Positions 60,781 through 64,000 of a stretch of DNA of 64,000 bases are shown here, piece by piece. The DNA is from Valencia hispanica. Taxonomy: Eukaryota > Chordata > Actinopteri > Cyprinodontiformes > Valenciidae. Position 1 is the stretch's first letter. Each line of letters opens with the position of its first letter. The position numbers and the translations under genes are program-made. A model generated the notes under the pieces. That model was not told where the DNA came from, ran no database searches, and worked only from the letters and a program-made list of their open reading frames with translations. The DNA is taken from contig OY747704.1 in the NCBI GenBank assembly GCA_963556495.2, positions 37,005,001 to 37,069,000 on the forward strand. Reading direction: 5' to 3'.

Positions 60781-60835
60781 AGAATCAGCTTTATTGGCAA
60801 AAATTGTGGGCAAGTAAGGAAATTGACTCCTGTTT
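60781..60835 (-). mobile_element. LINE-type 3' end, inverted
   Basis: AGAATCAGCTTTATTGGCAA and GGAAATTGACTCC in plus view resemble the inverted 3' end of a common fish non-LTR element. The body of the element is not recognised. Confidence 0.5.
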
Positions 60836-62409
60836 CACGCGCTTGAAGTGCACAGACAAGTATAAATATATAGACTTCAGAGGAAAAATAATAAAGAAAC
60901 AATATTTACATGTGTACACCCAGTATTTTTTATTTTCTAATGGCAGATTGTGGTTGCCAAATATGTTTCTTTTGTTTCACAGCAGAGTAGCTGACTACTC
61001 TGCCTGGAAGGGGTTTATTGTGTTCATCAGAGACAATTTCTTTTCTACAATATAGCAGAAAATAGTAGCATTTCTTGACTGCATGATTATTGTGCATGAT
61101 TGCGTATTTTTGTTATGTTGAAACGCTCTTCCACAATTTCTTGAAAATTTAATTGGGAACTGTTTGGAAATTTGCAGTAAGTATTTTTTTAAACAATGAC
61201 AAAATACTTAACCAAATATGTGGGATTATTAATAGTTTATTTAAAAGGCAAGTACAATTGTAGGTCAAAAACCAATATTTGTGGTCCCCCCGCATGACAC
61301 ATTCACCAGTTGAAAGGGTGTTGGCTGAAGCTAAAGTTTATATAGCATATATCCGGTTTACAATTATTTAAAAAATTGACATGTTGGATTATTTGTTTCT
61401 ATGAATACAAATATAAAACCTACAATGAATGACTGCTTTTTTCAGACAAAAGCATCAACATTAATTATTTGCGTTATTGACGTTAAAAACACTCTCAAAT
61501 CGTCTTGCAGCAAATACTTAACACATTTTATCTCCACACTAAGACCTATCATACCTTTTGATGCTGGTATTGGACTTTAAACTGATCTCTCCTCATATTG
61601 CTGAGAACATGCTGAATGTGCAGCTGCGTTAGTGATGTAAATGACCTCGCTGCCTTGTCCCACTCATTTGTTCCCAGATCTCCTGACTGCATATCACATT
61701 CACTACACATCTTCACTGCCTCCAGGCAATGTTGATGTTCAGACAGGTCATTCTTTTAGCCTGAAAACTGTTGGAGCACACTGTCCAAGATACTGTTGTC
61801 GACTCTTGAGACGTATGTTCTTGTTTTCAAGCTGCCTCAACCCCCTTCCCTCTTGCATTCAGTTTCAGGACAATTTATTTCTGTTTTTGGTACTTTTGTG
61901 CATCATTCCTATCTGTAGTGGGTTTGAGGTATGTATGTACATAACAATACATCAGAACATAGTTTAAAAACTAATTATTCTGTAATTTAATTGAGAATTT
62001 CTATTAACTTTGATGGTTAAGGCTTACAGATAATGAAATCAAAATTTTAGTTACTTAGAAAATTTTTATATTACAGAAATATTATATTATGGCATAAACT
62101 GCTGATTTGACAGTTGTTTAGGCGACCTTCTAAAAGGTGGGTAAGTGAAATAAAAGGTAAAAGTGTAGCTGAAATTGGTGTACAAATAGTGAGGGATAGC
62201 AACAGCTTCATGATGAAGAGATCAACTTTATTATCCTCTAGGGGGAATTTATTTTGCATCCAGCAAAGAATAAATACTAAGAAAAAAATAAACACAACTG
62301 ACAGAAATACAAAAAAAATCACAATACTCATGATACAACCAGGATATAAATAAAAGTTGAACAAACTTTAAAAAGTAAGGCAGCCAGCTGCACAACTTCT
62401 ATAAGTAAT
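60836..62409. other. Intergenic; another inverted LINE-like tail near 62210
   Basis: AT-rich. GATCAACTTTATTATCCTCT at about 62219-62238 resembles a retrotransposon 3' end in reverse. A possible signal-peptide exon at 61815-61928 is discussed among the findings. Otherwise nothing. Confidence 0.4.
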
Positions 62410-62444
62410 CTCAACAAAGGGTTCCGGTGTTGTGTGAACTGATT

Positions 62445-62955
62445 TAAGAAGTTAACTCAAAGATTAATCCACAGCTGAAAACATTTAAAATAGCTATTCA
62501 GTTCTACTCCTTTCTTTGAGTTGAAACAACCAATGTTAAGTTGAAAATACCTGGGTAGAAGTTGAGGCAACCTATGTAAGTATTTTGCCCCAACTCACTG
62601 ATCAACACCTCAACGATCCATGCATCGGTGTACAAATGTGTTTGAGAGTGCAAATGGCTGAATGTGGCTCCAGTGTAAAGCGTTTTGAATGGTCATTATG
62701 ACTAGAAAAGCGCTATGGAAGTTCACTCCTAACTGACCAGTAGACACAACAGCTGGAAAAACTTAAGACTTTTGGTCACATTTTCTCATACTATTCAGTT
62801 GAGGAAAAATATTTACATAGCTTTCCTCATCTACTCTCTAGGTATTCTCAACTTAACATGGGTTCTTTCAACTCAAAGAAAGAAGTAGAACTGAGTAGCT
62901 GCTTTAAATGTGTTCAGCATTGGATCAATTTTTTAGTTAACTTCTTAATTATGGT
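62445..62955. mobile_element. Hairpin MITE with internal SINE-tail insertion
   Basis: The words AGAAGTTAACT, CAGTTCTACTCCTTTCTTTG and AATGTTAAGTTG (62448-62545) recur inverted and in reverse order at 62850-62950. Between the arms, 62600-62735 (GTGTAAAGCGTTTTGAATGG and AGAAAAGCGCTATGGAAGT) is a tail similar to the repeat at 62985-63165, suggesting an insertion into the hairpin. Confidence 0.65.
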
Positions 62956-62984
62956 TTACACAATTATTAACAATAATGGGAGCG

Positions 62985-63165
62985 ACTGTGGCTCAGTAGG
63001 TAGATTAGTTGTCTTGCAATCGGAGGGTTGGAGGTTCAGTTCCAGCTTTCTCCTGTCACATGTCAATGTGCCCCTGGGCAAGGCACTTAACCCTGAGCTT
63101 TGTATCAGTGTATGAATGTGTGTGTGAGTGCAAATGGGTGAATGTGATTTAAGTGTAGAGAGCTT
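62985..63165 (+). repeat. tRNA-headed SINE-like repeat
   Basis: The 5' head TGTGGCTCAGTAGGTAGA resembles a polymerase III A box and GGTTCAGTTCC a B box, at tRNA-like spacing (about 63000 and 63033). The body has CCCCTGGGCAAGGCACTTAA, a word found in a common fish repeat. No tRNA cloverleaf is preserved, so I do not call a tRNA gene. Confidence 0.6.
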
Positions 63166-64000
63166 TTTTTGTCTGTATTTGAGCCTATTAGGCTAAACTA
63201 TGAGGGTGATACGAACATTGACAATATTAGTACCTATTTCTATTGCACTTTATTCCCATGTATCCTCTAGCCCATGATAATTACGGTAAAGAAGTTGGTT
63301 TTGGTAGGTTTAGCCTTCCCTGTGACTGTAGTTAGAGCTGGGGAGGCTCTGCAAGACTTATCCCTATAATTTTACTACACACCTTTACAAAGCTGTGTTG
63401 TCTACTTATTTTTCAGGGTTAGGGACTCAAACCAACAAATATAAGAAAATGTTTAAGCTGACTGAACAAAATGAGATTAAAAAGTATTTATGAAAAGGGT
63501 GTGAACATTAAAAGTTCTTAAAATTTGAGAGGATTGTGAAGTAAAGTAAATACAAAAGTTTAAGGGAGGACCTGGATTGGGGTAGTTCCCACACTTCCAA
63601 AATTAATAATACCTGCTTTAATCAGCATTTCATGCCTGTTCAAAATGCCTGTGTATAATTAATCATATATTATCTGAGTTTTAGTGTATAATTGATTAAA
63701 GAAATACATGTTGCTGTGATATAATCTGCTGATGTCTACACTATTTGCCTTTGTTTATTAGAAATAATTAAATCAAGAATTTAAACACATTACAACACAT
63801 CTTTGCGGTGCTCTGGGTGACTGCATGTTGGAGTGGCTCTGTTGGCTTTTTTTCTTGAAGAAGATTGCATTTTTTTGACTTGCATACGTTCTAGTTTTTG
63901 GTGCTGTGAAGCTGAGAGGATCTTTGCTGTAAATTTTTCACTTTTTGACAACTTGTTATGATGCGTAACCATGGCAACAATGTGGTTTACAGCAGGGAGC
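63166..64000. other. Intergenic to window edge
   Basis: AT-rich; a 60-codon minus-strand frame at 63790-63972 has no recognised domain. Nothing called. Confidence 0.4.

Noticed and set aside
62985..63060. tRNA gene
   Set aside because: Box A and B-like words are present but no cloverleaf; better explained as a SINE-like head.

Overview
The window is vertebrate nuclear DNA, almost certainly from a teleost and probably a percomorph. Coding exons are short and have GT-AG introns. Most of the remaining sequence is fish-type interspersed repeats: L2-like and other non-LTR retrotransposon 3' ends, two or three Tc1/mariner families, hAT-like MITEs, fold-back elements and microsatellites. There is nothing prokaryotic or viral, and I see no CRISPR array, tRNA or rRNA gene.

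Layout. (1) 1-1430: remains of two different Tc1-like transposons. (2) 1810-5085, minus strand: the first six coding exons of an axonemal dynein heavy chain of the DNAH5/DNAH8 type; the gene continues off the left edge. (3) 7731-12018, minus strand: a complete four-exon perforin-1-like gene with signal peptide, MACPF pore-forming domain and Ca2+-binding C2 domain. (4) 14111-15639, minus strand: a decayed, exon-1-less copy of mpeg1 (perforin-2). (5) 16-32 kb: a repeat graveyard with nested transposons, two inverted-repeat structures, a hAT MITE with a near-perfect 8-bp target duplication, and a LINE fragment. (6) 32142-35012, minus strand: an intact two-exon mpeg1 gene of 704 codons. (7) 35962-37658: a fold-back element in which one arm carries a 60-bp minisatellite. 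(8) 39909-40424, minus strand: an intronless linker histone H1-like gene with a TATA box and an H1 box, backed by about 2.9 kb of a tandem array of five units of roughly 0.6 kb whose first unit is its own promoter region. (9) 43.4-47.9 kb: L2 and Tc1 remnants and a GATA/TATC microsatellite palindrome. (10) 47947-58699, plus strand: a complete seven-exon tetraspanin gene, best matched to Tspan36/Tspan3. (11) 58.8-64 kb: intergenic sequence with retrotransposon tails, a hairpin MITE and a tRNA-headed SINE-like repeat.

The functional theme is innate and cytotoxic immunity. Perforin-1-like and mpeg1 encode related MACPF pore-formers and lie head-to-tail on one strand, about 20 kb apart, with an mpeg1 pseudogene between them. 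Perforin-1 is thought to have arisen from an mpeg1-like ancestor, so this linkage may be the most informative feature here. The tetraspanin, H1 and dynein genes appear to be unrelated neighbours. All gene names come from reading translated exons by eye, without database searches.
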